Of a DNA stretch of 64,000 bases, positions 17,469-26,805 are shown one piece after another. The stretch is from Stieleria magnilauensis (GTDB lineage Bacteria; Planctomycetota; Planctomycetia; Pirellulales; Pirellulaceae), in assembly GCA_007753675.1 (NCBI GenBank), contig CP036432.1, forward strand, positions 2,950,394 through 3,014,393, read 5' to 3'. The notes under the pieces are model-generated. The model was not told the origin of the DNA. It saw only the letters and a program-made list of their open reading frames with translations, and ran no database searches. How positions within the stretch are numbered: position 1 is the first letter of the stretch; every line of letters starts with the position of its first letter. The translations under genes and the position numbers were made by a program.

Positions 17469-20400
17469 CTACTCGATGATCGCCAACAAGTCGCCTGCTT
17501 CGACTTGGGTTCCGGGCGGCGCGTGGATGGTTTTGATGACACCCGATTTGGGCGCGTTGACGGTGGTCTCCATCTTCATCGCCTCCAGCACCATCAGCTT
17601 CTGCCCTTCCTTGACCTTGCTGCCCTCTTCGACGGCGACGGTGATCACCATCCCCGGCATGCTGGACGCCACCTGGTTTTCGTCGCGGGGATCGGCTTTG
17701 ACCGCCGCTTTGGTTTCCGGTTCCAGGGACTTGTCGTAAACCGTGATTTCACGCGGCTGGCCGTTGAGTTCGAAAAAGACGGTGCGTGTCCCGTCGGGGT
17801 GGGGTTGGCCGACAGTCAGGAAACGGATGATCAACCGTTTTCCCTTTTCAATGTCGACGGCGATTTCTTCACCGGGTTGCTGACCGTACAAGAAGTTCGG
17901 CGTGGGCAACTTGGCGACATCACCGTAAGTCTGTTGGTGTGTGGCGAAGTCGGCAAAGACCTTGGGGTACAACAAATGGGTCACCGAGGACTGGTCGCAG
18001 GCCGGTTCACCGATCAGCCCGGCGGCTTCTTTTCTGGCGGCTTCGATGTCGGCGTCGGGCATGGATTCACCGGGCCGGTTGGTCACGGCCGGTTCGTCGC
18101 CCAGAATCTTTTTCATCACCGCTTCGGGGAATCCGCCCGGCGGTTGCCCCATCCGTCCGCCGATCAGATCGAGCACGCTGGCCGGATACGCCAGTGATTT
18201 ATCGCTGGTCAGGACTTCCTCGGCCGACATTTCGTTGGCGACCAAGAACAGCGCCATGTCTCCGACGGCCTTGCTGGTCGGCGTCACTTTGACGATGTCC
18301 CCGAACAACGCGTTGACTTGGGCGTATGCCTTGCAGACTTCGGCCCATTGGTCGCTCAATCCCAAGGCCCGGGCTTGCTGGTACAGGTTGGTGTACTGCC
18401 CGCCGGGCATTTCGTGTTCATACAAATCACCGGTGGCCGGCAACACGGAACTTTCAAACGGCGTGTAGAACTCGCGTGCCGCCTGCCAGTAGGTCGCCAA
18501 ATTGGTCAGCGCTTCGGTGCGCAAGGGGCTTTCACGCGGGGTGTCTCGCAAGGCTTCGACGAGCGAATTCAAGTTCACTTGGCTGGTGCCGCCGGACAAC
18601 GGTGCCAGGGCGGCATCGGCGATTTGCAGTCCTTCATCGGCAGCGGCCAGAATGGTCGACGCTTGGATGCCGGCGGTATCGTGCGTGTGCAGGTGGATCG
18701 GGATTCCGATCTCCTCGCGCAACGCCCGGATCAGTTTGACAGCCGCTTTGGGTTTCAACAGCCCCGCCATGTCTTTGATGGCCAACAAGTGGGCGCCCAT
18801 CTTTTCGAGCTGTTTGGCGAGATTGATGTAGTACGCCAAGTCGTACTTGGTGCGTCGGGGGTTTTGCAGATCGCCGGTGTAGCAAATCGACGCTTCGCAA
18901 ATCCCACCCTCCTCGATCACCGCTTCCATCGCCACGCGCATGTTCTGTTCCCAGTTCAGCGCGTCGAAGACTCGAAAGACATCCATCCCAGCCTGGACAG
19001 CTTCACGCACGAACAATCGCACGACGTTGTCGGGATAGTTCGTATAGCCAACGGCGTTACTGGCCCGCAGCAACATCTGGGTCAGGATATTGGGAACCGC
19101 TTCGCGCAAGTCCGCCAGTCGTTGCCATGGCGATTCCTTCAAGAATCGCATGCTGGTGTCGAACGTCGCTCCGCCCCACATTTCCAAAGAGAACAGCTGG
19201 GACGCGTGGTGCGCATACGCCGGCGCGATGTGCACCATGTCATAGGTGCGGACACGGGTCGCCAGCAACGACTGGTGGGCGTCTCGCATGGTCGTGTCGG
19301 TCAGCAGCAGCCCCTTTTGCTCTCCGATCCACTTGACCAGGCCTTCGACACCGGACTCGCGGAAAATGTCTTTGGTCCCCTTGGGAGGATCCGCCAACGG
19401 CGGGACTTCGGGTACCGGCGCGGGTGTACGCCGGGTGGCAACCGGACGCCCGGCGACCAACTCATTGCCGTTGACGATTGTGTCCGCCAGGTAGTTCAAC
19501 AGCTTGGTCGCCCGGTCGCGACGCTTGGGCAGCTCGAACAATTCGGGCGTCGTGTCGATTAATCGCGTCGTTGCTTCACCGGCGAGAAAGATCGGATGAT
19601 TGATCAACTTGATCAGGAACGGGATGTTGGTTTTGACACCTCGAATCCGGAATTCCTGAAGACAACGATCCATCCGCGAACCGGCGGCGGCCAACGACGG
19701 AGCCCGCGCGGTGACCTTGACCAACATCGAGTCGTAAAACGGATTGACCACCGCGCCGCTGAATGCCGTCCCGGCGTCCAAACGGATTCCAAGTCCGGCC
19801 GCCGACCGATAGTGCGTGATCCGGCCGTAATCGGGCAGAAACTGATTGGCGGGGTCTTCGGTGGTCACCCGGCACTGCATCGCAAAGCCGGTGGTGCGGA
19901 TGTTTTCCTGGGCACCAATCCCGACCACTTCATCGGTCAGCTTGTGCCCCTGCGCGATTAGAATCTGGCTGCGAACGATGTCGATTCCGGTGACTTCTTC
20001 GGTCACGGTATGCTCGACTTGAATCCGCGGATTGACTTCGATGAAGAAGAATTGGTTGGAATCCACATCCAACAGAAACTCGACCGTTCCGGCGTTCTCA
20101 TAGCAAGAACCGTCCGCCCCGACCGCCTTTCCGATCTTCAACGCCGCTTCGCACAAACCGTCACGGACTTCCGACGGCAGATTGGGCGCCGGCGCCAATT
20201 CGACGACCTTTTGATGCCGGCGTTGGACGCTGCAATCGCGTTCGTACAGGTGCACCAGGTTGGTGCCGTCACCGATGATCTGGACTTCGATGTGTCGAGC
20301 GCGTTTGACGAAACGTTCCAAGAACACTTCATCGCTGCCGAAGGCGGTTTTCGACTCACGCATCGCCGCTTCCAACGCGGTCGGCAACTCGTCGGCCGAT

Positions 20401-20930
20401 GCGACGACCCGCATCCCCCGTCCGCCGCCGCCGTGGGCCGCTTTCAGCATCACCGGGTAGCCCAACGTATCCGCAAGCGCGATCGCCGCATCGGGATCAC
20501 GCAGCGGCTCATTCTTGCCCCCCAAGACCGGGACGCCGGCTTTCTCAGCCAGCTCGCGGGCCGACATTTTGTCACCGAGTTGATTGAGCGATCGGACGCT
20601 AGGACCGACAAACACGATCCCCGCTTTGCCGAGCGCCTCGGCGAATCCCGGTCGTTCGGACAAGAATCCGTAGCCCGGGTGCACCGCATCGATGTCATGT
20701 TTTTTGCACAGCGCGACGATCGCATCGATGTTCAAATACGATCGAATCGGCTCCCCCGGTTCACCGATCTGGTAGGCCTCGTCGGCTTTGAACCGGTGCA
20801 GCGCGTAGCGGTCTTCGTAGGAATAGATTGCGACGGTCCGAATCCCAAGCTCCGTGGCACTTCGGAAGACGCGCGTCGCGATTTCGCTGCGGTTGGCAAC
20901 CAATAATTTTCGAAAGGGCCGAATCGTCAT
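17469..20930 (-). CDS. pyc: pyruvate carboxylase
   Basis: 1153 residues from the ATG at 20930 (MTIRPFRKLLVANRSEIA), full length for the single-chain enzyme. It makes oxaloacetate from pyruvate, bicarbonate and ATP, feeding the TCA cycle and gluconeogenesis. Order: biotin carboxylase domain (ATP-grasp, with HGGGGRGMRVV and FIEVNPRIQVEHTVTE), carboxyltransferase TIM barrel (DTTMRDAHQSLLATRVRT, WGGATFDTSMRFL), PYC/OADA conserved domain, and C-terminal biotinyl domain with the biotin-accepting Lys in AMKMET (about residue 1119). The five codons upstream in the open frame have no support as coding. The gene stands alone on the minus strand. Confidence 0.98.
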   Translation of the reverse strand: MTIRPFRKLLVANRSEIATRVFRSATELGIRTVAIYSYEDRYALHRFKADEAYQIGEPGEPIRSYLNIDAIVALCKKHDIDAVHPGYGFLSERPGFAEALGKAGIVFVGPSVRSLNQLGDKMSARELAEKAGVPVLGGKNEPLRDPDAAIALADTLGYPVMLKAAHGGGGRGMRVVASADELPTALEAAMRESKTAFGSDEVFLERFVKRARHIEVQIIGDGTNLVHLYERDCSVQRRHQKVVELAPAPNLPSEVRDGLCEAALKIGKAVGADGSCYENAGTVEFLLDVDSNQFFFIEVNPRIQVEHTVTEEVTGIDIVRSQILIAQGHKLTDEVVGIGAQENIRTTGFAMQCRVTTEDPANQFLPDYGRITHYRSAAGLGIRLDAGTAFSGAVVNPFYDSMLVKVTARAPSLAAAGSRMDRCLQEFRIRGVKTNIPFLIKLINHPIFLAGEATTRLIDTTPELFELPKRRDRATKLLNYLADTIVNGNELVAGRPVATRRTPAPVPEVPPLADPPKGTKDIFRESGVEGLVKWIGEQKGLLLTDTTMRDAHQSLLATRVRTYDMVHIAPAYAHHASQLFSLEMWGGATFDTSMRFLKESPWQRLADLREAVPNILTQMLLRASNAVGYTNYPDNVVRLFVREAVQAGMDVFRVFDALNWEQNMRVAMEAVIEEGGICEASICYTGDLQNPRRTKYDLAYYINLAKQLEKMGAHLLAIKDMAGLLKPKAAVKLIRALREEIGIPIHLHTHDTAGIQASTILAAADEGLQIADAALAPLSGGTSQVNLNSLVEALRDTPRESPLRTEALTNLATYWQAAREFYTPFESSVLPATGDLYEHEMPGGQYTNLYQQARALGLSDQWAEVCKAYAQVNALFGDIVKVTPTSKAVGDMALFLVANEMSAEEVLTSDKSLAYPASVLDLIGGRMGQPPGGFPEAVMKKILGDEPAVTNRPGESMPDADIEAARKEAAGLIGEPACDQSSVTHLLYPKVFADFATHQQTYGDVAKLPTPNFLYGQQPGEEIAVDIEKGKRLIIRFLTVGQPHPDGTRTVFFELNGQPREITVYDKSLEPETKAAVKADPRDENQVASSMPGMVITVAVEEGSKVKEGQKLMVLEAMKMETTVNAPKSGVIKTIHAPPGTQVEAGDLLAIIE

Positions 20931-21490
20931 CAAAAAGCAATCCAACTGGAAGAACAGGTTCTAGTGATGGAACACGAGTGGCATCGGGGCATACGAGGAC
21001 CGTCGCCGGACCCGCAATTTAACGAATTTGCCGGTGTACGACAGCACAGGCCCACAGGAGCGACGAAACACGAATCGAATCCCCGCCGCCGCCCCACTTC
21101 ATCCACCCCGCTGCCATGGCCGTCGGTCTCTGCACATCCTGAACAACCCTCCTGGGCTGGGAGGATCGAGTGGAGCGTGGGGAGGGTCAAACGGTCAGGC
21201 TGTAACGCGCGGAACAATGAACCGATGATTGGGCCCACGGATGGCAGCGCGAACCCACGGATTTTTTGCACCCTATCATCCGTGGGTTCGCGCTGCCATC
21301 CGTGGGTATTGTTTTCGATCGTTCACGCGGTGAAATTGGTGGAGTGCCTCGTCACGATTGGATCTTAAGCTTGAAGCCGCTGCGGAAGCTGCCAAGGCTG
21401 TCGGCAGATCGCCATCGGAGCGGAAACGGTGGTGAGTTCCGCAGCCACAAGAATCACTGTAGCCAGAGCACGAGCAGCCGTGACACGACG
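20931..21490. other. intergenic region with a long perfect inverted repeat
   Basis: About 560 bp between pyc and the downstream-oriented end of the DHS-like gene, with no credible gene. Its main feature is the 29-bp-armed palindrome at 21234-21306. The rest looks like ordinary spacer and should contain the pyc promoter, which I could not identify. Confidence 0.5.
21234..21306. repeat. perfect 29-bp inverted repeat
   Basis: Left arm 21234-21262 begins CCCACGGATGGCAGCGCG and ends CCCACGGAT. The right arm 21278-21306 is its exact reverse complement, with a 15-base loop starting TTTTTGCACC. Each arm itself carries the CCCACGGAT element twice in direct orientation. No other copy was noticed in this window. 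Confidence 0.85.
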
Positions 21491-22456
21491 CTACAGCCCC
21501 AGCACGTACGCAAAAATCAACGGTGCGACGATCGAGGCGTCGCTGTGGATCATGAATTTGGGTGTTTCGCGGCTGAGTTTTTCCCAGGTGATTTTTTCGT
21601 TCGGCACCGCACCGCTGTACCCGCCATAACTGGTCTCGGCATCGCTGATCTGGCAGAAATAACTCCACAGCGGCACGTCCTCTTTGAGGTCTTGCCGCAT
21701 CATCGGGACCACACAGATCGAAAAATCACCGGCAATCCCGCCGCCGATTTGAAAGAAACCGATGGGGTGTTGCTGGGAACTTTCGCGATACCACGCGGCC
21801 AATTTTTCCAGCTGCGCGGTGCCCGGCTTCATCGCATGGTGTCCGGCGACAGTTCCGTCGATGACACGGGCGGTGAAGATATTGCCCAGCGTGCTGTCCT
21901 CGACGCCCGGAACAAAAACAGGGATGCCGGCGTCTTTGGCCGCCGCGACCCAACTGTTTTCGCGCGGGACTTGAAAGTGTTGTGGCAACTCTGGGTCGTC
22001 CAGCAATTCAAACATGAACTCCGCCGGCGTGCGGGGCTGGTTCGAATCGGCGGCATGCTGCCATAGCTTGGTCAACCGACCTTCGATGTGCCGCATCACG
22101 GTTTCAGGGATGCAGGTGTCGGTGACACGATTGAATCCCTCTTCCAACAGCGCCTCTTCATCGCTCTCGGACAACCCGCGCCAGTTTTCGATCACCCGGT
22201 ACTCGTCATGTGCGACCAGATTGAAGATGTCTTCTTCTAAATTAGCGGCCGTCGATGTGATCGCGTGCACCTTGCCCTGGCGGATCATTTCGGCCAGCGA
22301 CAATCCCAGCTCGCCCGTGCTCATCGCGCCGGCGAGCGTGACCATCATCCGGCCGCCACGCTGCTCGATCAGGTCCTTGTACGACCGTGCCGCGGCCAAG
22401 GTTTCGCGGGCATTGAAGTGACGGTAATGTCGTTCCAGGAAGTCGCTGACGTTCAA
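21491..22456 (-). CDS. deoxyhypusine-synthase-like protein
   Basis: 321 residues from a TTG at 22456. The DHS fold is clear: RGGRMMVTLAGAMSTGELG near 34-52, a nucleotide-binding FQIGGGIAGDFSI, and the C-terminal DAETSYGGYSGAVPNEKITW region followed by HSDASIVAPLIFAYVLG. The Lys in TWEKL (about residue 293) aligns with the catalytic Lys of DHS. Bacteria generally lack the eIF5A substrate, and characterised bacterial members act in polyamine chemistry such as homospermidine synthesis. That role is plausible here but not shown. The start is uncertain because no Shine-Dalgarno site is present. It lies 125 bp downstream of the metallo-hydrolase gene and may share its transcript. Confidence 0.9.
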   Translation of the reverse strand: MNVSDFLERHYRHFNARETLAAARSYKDLIEQRGGRMMVTLAGAMSTGELGLSLAEMIRQGKVHAITSTAANLEEDIFNLVAHDEYRVIENWRGLSESDEEALLEEGFNRVTDTCIPETVMRHIEGRLTKLWQHAADSNQPRTPAEFMFELLDDPELPQHFQVPRENSWVAAAKDAGIPVFVPGVEDSTLGNIFTARVIDGTVAGHHAMKPGTAQLEKLAAWYRESSQQHPIGFFQIGGGIAGDFSICVVPMMRQDLKEDVPLWSYFCQISDAETSYGGYSGAVPNEKITWEKLSRETPKFMIHSDASIVAPLIFAYVLGL

Positions 22457-22581
22457 AACGGTTCTCGATGGGGGGGAAGGTTGGCCGATGGACGGTTCGC
22501 AGGCGTTTGGAGGCCGGTTTTTTAATTCATTTCGACGAGGACTGAAAGTCGTGACACGCCCTGCGGTCGTTCAACGCGTTT

Positions 22582-24168
22582 TCAAGCCTCGCCGAGTGTT
22601 TCTTTCAGCCGTTTGAGTAACTGATACCGTTGGTCTTCACTCGACTTTTCAATCGTTGTGGTCAATCCGAGCATGAACTCGGCGTAGTCGTTGTGCCAAT
22701 CGTGGGCCACATGGGCGACGTCTAGACGCGGCTTGGGCGCCCCCTTGGAAAGCGGCTTGGTGCCGGCACTCAATTCGAACGATTCATCGAACTGCGGCAT
22801 GTAGATCCGGTCGCCGTCCAAGCCTCGCTGTACCAGCAGATCGCGCAGCTCCTGGCGGGAATCGTCTTCGCCATGATTGAGGAACAAACCGCCGGTGATC
22901 GGACAACGCTTTTGGATCCAGTCCAACAACTCGCCTTGATCGGCGTGGGCCGAATAATTGCCCAGCTTGCGAATGTCCGCCCGCACCTTGTACGACTTGC
23001 CGTGGATCCGGACTTCCTTGGCACCGCTGGAAATGATTTGCCCCAGCGTTCCCGGTGATTGATAGCCGACAAACAAGACCGTGCACTCGGGGCGATAAAT
23101 GTTGTTGATCAGGTGGTGCTTGATGCGACCGGCGGTGCACATGCCGCTGGCCGAGATGATGATCGCCCCGCCTTTGATCCCGTTGATGGCCTTACTCTCT
23201 TGCAGCGAATGCACCAGGTGGAACCGTTCGTGGCGAAACAATCTCGCTTCGTCCACCTCCACGTCCTGCAACGCCCCGGCGTGTTTGATGAACACCTCGG
23301 TCGCCTTCTTCGCCAACGGCGAATCCAGATACACGTCGGACTGGGGGATTTCACCGTGCGTCAGCAAATAACCGATGTCGTGCAGCAATTCCTGGCTGCG
23401 TTCGACGGCGAACGAAGGGATGACGACGTTGCCACCCCGCTTGAGCGCCTTGGTCAAGACATCGCGGAGTGCCTCGCGCCGATTCTCCAACGTGTAATCG
23501 TCACGGTCCCGATTGCCGTAGGTCGATTCGCACACGATGTAGTCGTAACCGACCGGCGCATCGGGCTCGGGATGAAACGCTTTTTCTTCCGGGCCGATGT
23601 CACCGGAAAACAACAACGAGAGTTCTTCCTGTGAATCGGGCTCGGTGATTTTTAATTCGACCGAAGCCGAACCGAGCAGGTGGCCCGCATTCCAGAATCG
23701 GACTCGGATTCCATCACGCGGCGAAAACCACTCTTCATACCCATGATTTTTCAATAGCCGCAGCGTCGCTTCCGCATCCGGCATCGTGTAGATCGGCTGG
23801 ACCGCCGGCAAGCCGCGGCGACGCAAGTTCTTGTTGTGACGCTTGACGCCCGATTCCTGGATGTACGCCGAATCGGGAAGCATGAATTTCAACAGGTCAC
23901 AGGTCGCTTCGGTCGCGTATATCTGGCCGTTGAATCCCTTCTTGACCAGCTTGGGTAGCAACCCCGAATGGTCGATGTGGGCGTGGGTCAGGATCAAAAA
24001 GTCGATCGACTCGGGATCAAACGGGAAATCCTGGTAGTTCAACTCCTGGGTCGTTTTGCTGCCTTGGAAAAGACCGCAATCAATCAGAAATCGATGCTTG
24101 CCGGTGTCCAACAACGAACACGATCCGGTGACGGTGCCGGCGGCCCCGCAAAAAGTCAATTTCGCCAT
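22582..24168 (-). CDS. MBL-fold beta-CASP metallo-hydrolase (RNA-processing type)
   Basis: 528 residues. The N-terminal metallo-beta-lactamase domain carries the zinc motif THAHIDHSG at 61-69 and further His/Asp ligands. A beta-CASP region follows (VIPSFAVERSQELL, SASGMCTAGRIKHH), then an RMMBL-like C-terminus with YSAHADQGELLDW. Proteins of this architecture cleave RNA and resemble archaeal CPSF-like and bacterial Ysh1-like nucleases. The C-terminal tail of about 70 residues beyond the RMMBL motif is alpha-helical and of unknown role. The ATG at 24168 lies 58 bp from the AlkA-like gene. RNA as substrate is inferred from family. Confidence 0.93.
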   Translation of the reverse strand: MAKLTFCGAAGTVTGSCSLLDTGKHRFLIDCGLFQGSKTTQELNYQDFPFDPESIDFLILTHAHIDHSGLLPKLVKKGFNGQIYATEATCDLLKFMLPDSAYIQESGVKRHNKNLRRRGLPAVQPIYTMPDAEATLRLLKNHGYEEWFSPRDGIRVRFWNAGHLLGSASVELKITEPDSQEELSLLFSGDIGPEEKAFHPEPDAPVGYDYIVCESTYGNRDRDDYTLENRREALRDVLTKALKRGGNVVIPSFAVERSQELLHDIGYLLTHGEIPQSDVYLDSPLAKKATEVFIKHAGALQDVEVDEARLFRHERFHLVHSLQESKAINGIKGGAIIISASGMCTAGRIKHHLINNIYRPECTVLFVGYQSPGTLGQIISSGAKEVRIHGKSYKVRADIRKLGNYSAHADQGELLDWIQKRCPITGGLFLNHGEDDSRQELRDLLVQRGLDGDRIYMPQFDESFELSAGTKPLSKGAPKPRLDVAHVAHDWHNDYAEFMLGLTTTIEKSSEDQRYQLLKRLKETLGEA

Positions 24169-24226
24169 GAACTTGATTCACAAAGAGTAGGCCAGGACCT
24201 GTCCTGGCAGGCATCAACAGGGAGCA

Positions 24227-24883
24227 CTAAAAGATATCGCGTCCGCGTTGATGAACATACCATTGCCAGACCATTCGTGTGGCAATACTGCGAAGCGGCC
24301 GCCACGATTCGGCACGCTCGGCAATCTGCTGACTCGATTCGTATTGCGTCTGGTCGATTTCTTGAATGCCTTTGACGAGCGCCAAATCGCCCAGGGGCAG
24401 GATGTCGGGCCGCTGCAGTGCCATCATCAAAAACACATCGGCCGACCAATTTCCCAGTCCCAGTTGCGAGACAATTTGCGAGCGAACCGTTTCGTCGTCC
24501 CATCGCGTCAACGCGTCGATATCAAAGTCGCCGGCGAGACAGGCGTCGGCCAACGCAAGCGTGTAACGGGCCTTCTGGCGACTGAACCCCAAGTCGCGTA
24601 AACGCCGGTCGCCCAAATCACGGACCGCGCGGGGGCTCACTTCATTCTGGCAGCGACCGACCAGCCGGTCGAAGGTCGCCTTGGCCGATTCGACGGAGAC
24701 CTGTTGTTCGAGAATGATGTGGACGAAGGTGGCGTACGTCGCCGGTCGCCGCAGCAACGGCGGCGGCCCAAACGTGCGATGGATCTTGCCCAGCACCGGA
24801 TCCGCCTTGGCCAGCCGGACCGCCCCCTCCGCAAGCGTCGTTTTGGTCAGACGAATCGGCTTGCGCTGTGGGGGTCGGCTCAA
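24227..24883 (-). CDS. DNA-3-methyladenine glycosylase II-like (HhH-GPD) protein
   Basis: 218 residues from a TTG at 24883 whose sequence TTGA overlaps the TGA stop of the upstream pepF gene, indicating coupling. It has the helix-hairpin-helix segment LGLGNWSADVFLM (141-153) and then the catalytic Asp in LPLGDLAL (Asp166), as in AlkA-type glycosylases that remove alkylated bases. FVHIILEQQVSVESA near 53-67 is also a family signature. It lacks the N-terminal domain of E. coli AlkA and no iron-sulfur cluster Cys are present at the C-terminus. Substrate range is not predictable from sequence alone. Confidence 0.9.
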   Translation of the reverse strand: MSRPPQRKPIRLTKTTLAEGAVRLAKADPVLGKIHRTFGPPPLLRRPATYATFVHIILEQQVSVESAKATFDRLVGRCQNEVSPRAVRDLGDRRLRDLGFSRQKARYTLALADACLAGDFDIDALTRWDDETVRSQIVSQLGLGNWSADVFLMMALQRPDILPLGDLALVKGIQEIDQTQYESSQQIAERAESWRPLRSIATRMVWQWYVHQRGRDIF

Positions 24884-26700
24884 AGAAGCTGATCCAATTC
24901 TTCGGTCAGGGTCTTGAAGCGTGCCAACGTGGTCTTCACCGGCTCGGGGCTGGCCATGTCGACTCCCGCATCACGCAGCAGGTCGAGCGGATCTTTGCTG
25001 CATCCCCCCGACAGAAACTTGAGGTAGTCGTCCAATTCGGCCTTGCCACCCTCGAGCACCCGTCGCGAAAGGGCGACCGCCGCACTCAATCCGGTCGCGT
25101 ACTTGTAGACGTAAAACGCGCGGTAGAAGTGCGGGATCCGGAAACATTCCAGTTCCAGTTCTTTGTCGACGACGAAATCGGGGCCAAAATACGCATCCAA
25201 CAACTCGCGATACGTGGCCCGAAACGAAGCGACCGTCAGCGGCTCACCGGCTTCGGCCATCTCATGCGTCTTCTTTTCGAACTCCGCGAACATCGTCTGA
25301 CGCACGACCGTCGCCCGAATGCTGTCCAGTTCGTTGTTGATCAGGTACGCCCGTTCGCTGTCGCTGGCGGCATTCTTGAGCAAGTGCTCGGTCAACAATT
25401 GCTCATTGAACGTGCTCGCGACCTCGGCCACAAAAATCGTGTAGTCGTAGTACTGGTACGGCTGGTTCTTGGAGGAATAAAAGCTGTGCATGGAGTGGCC
25501 GGCTTCGTGCGTCAGCGTGAACACATCGTTCAAGACGTCGGTCTTGAAATTCATCAAGATGTAGGGTTCGCCATCGAACGACCCGCAGCTGAACGCGCCG
25601 CTCTGTTTCCCGCGGTTCGGGTAGCGGTCCGCCCAACGGTTTTTCAGTCCCGCGGCGAGCGTTTCGGTGTATTCGCTGCCCAGCGGAGCGAGTGATTCGA
25701 CCACGACTTCCACCGCCTGGTCCCACGTGTGTTCCTTCTTCATGTCGCTGAGGATCGGCACATAGGTGTCATAGGCATGGATGTCCGGCAGATCCATCTT
25801 GCGGCGGCGGACGTCAAAGTATTGATGCACGCTGGGCAGCGAATCGCGGACCGCAGCGATCAAGTTGTCGTAGACGTCCACGGGGACGTTGTCGGGGAAC
25901 AACGCGCCGGCGAGAGAGCTTTCATGGTTTCGGGCGCGGGCGTAATAAACGTCGCGATGAATGCTGCCGGCCAGTGTCGCCGCCAAGGTGTTTTCGTGTT
26001 CGCCGAACGCCTTGTAGTATTGATGGAATGCGTTGCGACGCACCTTCCTGGACGAGCTGTTGAGGAACTGAACGAACGTCGCATGCGAAAGCTCTTGCTC
26101 ATTCCCCTCGGCGTCTTCCAGCGACCCGAAACGCAAGTCCACGTCGTTGAGTTGACGGAATGCATTGCCCGCCGCCGATGCCATTTCCCCCTGCATCGCC
26201 AACAAACGCTCCTCTTTGTCGCCGAGCGTGTGCGGCCGCTGGCGGAGCAACCGGGTGAGTTGCAATTGAAACGGCTGGAGCAAGGGATCGGCGACCAAGG
26301 CGTCCATTTTTTCCGGTTCGATCGCCAGCAATTCCGGGCTGACGTAGCTCGCCGCCTGATTGGCACGCACGGCCAGATTCTGGAACCGCGCCTTCATGCC
26401 CTGATAGTCGCTGTTGCCTTGATCTTCGGTCGTCTTCAAGAACGAATAGATCGCCACACGCTCGGCTTGGCGAGAAAAATCCGAATCGAATTGCAGGGCC
26501 TCCAGCAACGTCGCAGCTGATTCACCCAGGCGACCGCGATAGGTTTCATAGGTGTCAAGCTTGGATTCCAACTCGGCAAAGGCGGTTTCCCATTCGGCGT
26601 CGCTGGCGAACAAACTGGAAAGATCCCAGCAATCCTCCGCGGACACCTCAGAACGTTCCGGGAGCGACTTGGCGGCAGCAGACGTCGAGGTGGCATTCAT
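24880..26700 (-). CDS. pepF: oligoendopeptidase F (M3 family metallopeptidase)
   Basis: 606 residues from the ATG at 26700 (a TTG at 26712 would add four residues). The zinc motif HEAGHSMHSFYS lies near residue 395 with a downstream Glu ligand region (VAEVASTFNEQLL), as in the M3B oligopeptidases. The long helical N-terminal half (starting WDLSSLFASDAEW) matches the family. It should degrade peptides of roughly 6-18 residues in the cytoplasm. No signal peptide is present. Its stop overlaps the start of the AlkA-like gene. Confidence 0.96.
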   Translation of the reverse strand: MNATSTSAAAKSLPERSEVSAEDCWDLSSLFASDAEWETAFAELESKLDTYETYRGRLGESAATLLEALQFDSDFSRQAERVAIYSFLKTTEDQGNSDYQGMKARFQNLAVRANQAASYVSPELLAIEPEKMDALVADPLLQPFQLQLTRLLRQRPHTLGDKEERLLAMQGEMASAAGNAFRQLNDVDLRFGSLEDAEGNEQELSHATFVQFLNSSSRKVRRNAFHQYYKAFGEHENTLAATLAGSIHRDVYYARARNHESSLAGALFPDNVPVDVYDNLIAAVRDSLPSVHQYFDVRRRKMDLPDIHAYDTYVPILSDMKKEHTWDQAVEVVVESLAPLGSEYTETLAAGLKNRWADRYPNRGKQSGAFSCGSFDGEPYILMNFKTDVLNDVFTLTHEAGHSMHSFYSSKNQPYQYYDYTIFVAEVASTFNEQLLTEHLLKNAASDSERAYLINNELDSIRATVVRQTMFAEFEKKTHEMAEAGEPLTVASFRATYRELLDAYFGPDFVVDKELELECFRIPHFYRAFYVYKYATGLSAAVALSRRVLEGGKAELDDYLKFLSGGCSKDPLDLLRDAGVDMASPEPVKTTLARFKTLTEELDQLL

Positions 26701-26805
26701 AGCAATCGTCAAACGAGTGGTTTGTGGAGGAGAGAGCGTCGCGGAATTTGGACGGCGGTGTGGTTTCGGGCGTTTCGGGATCGGGTGCGTCGGGTTTTGG
26801 CCGGA

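Noticed and set aside
18318-19562. Open frame of 414 codons on the plus strand
   Set aside because: Antisense to pyruvate carboxylase, low-complexity Gln/Arg-rich translation.
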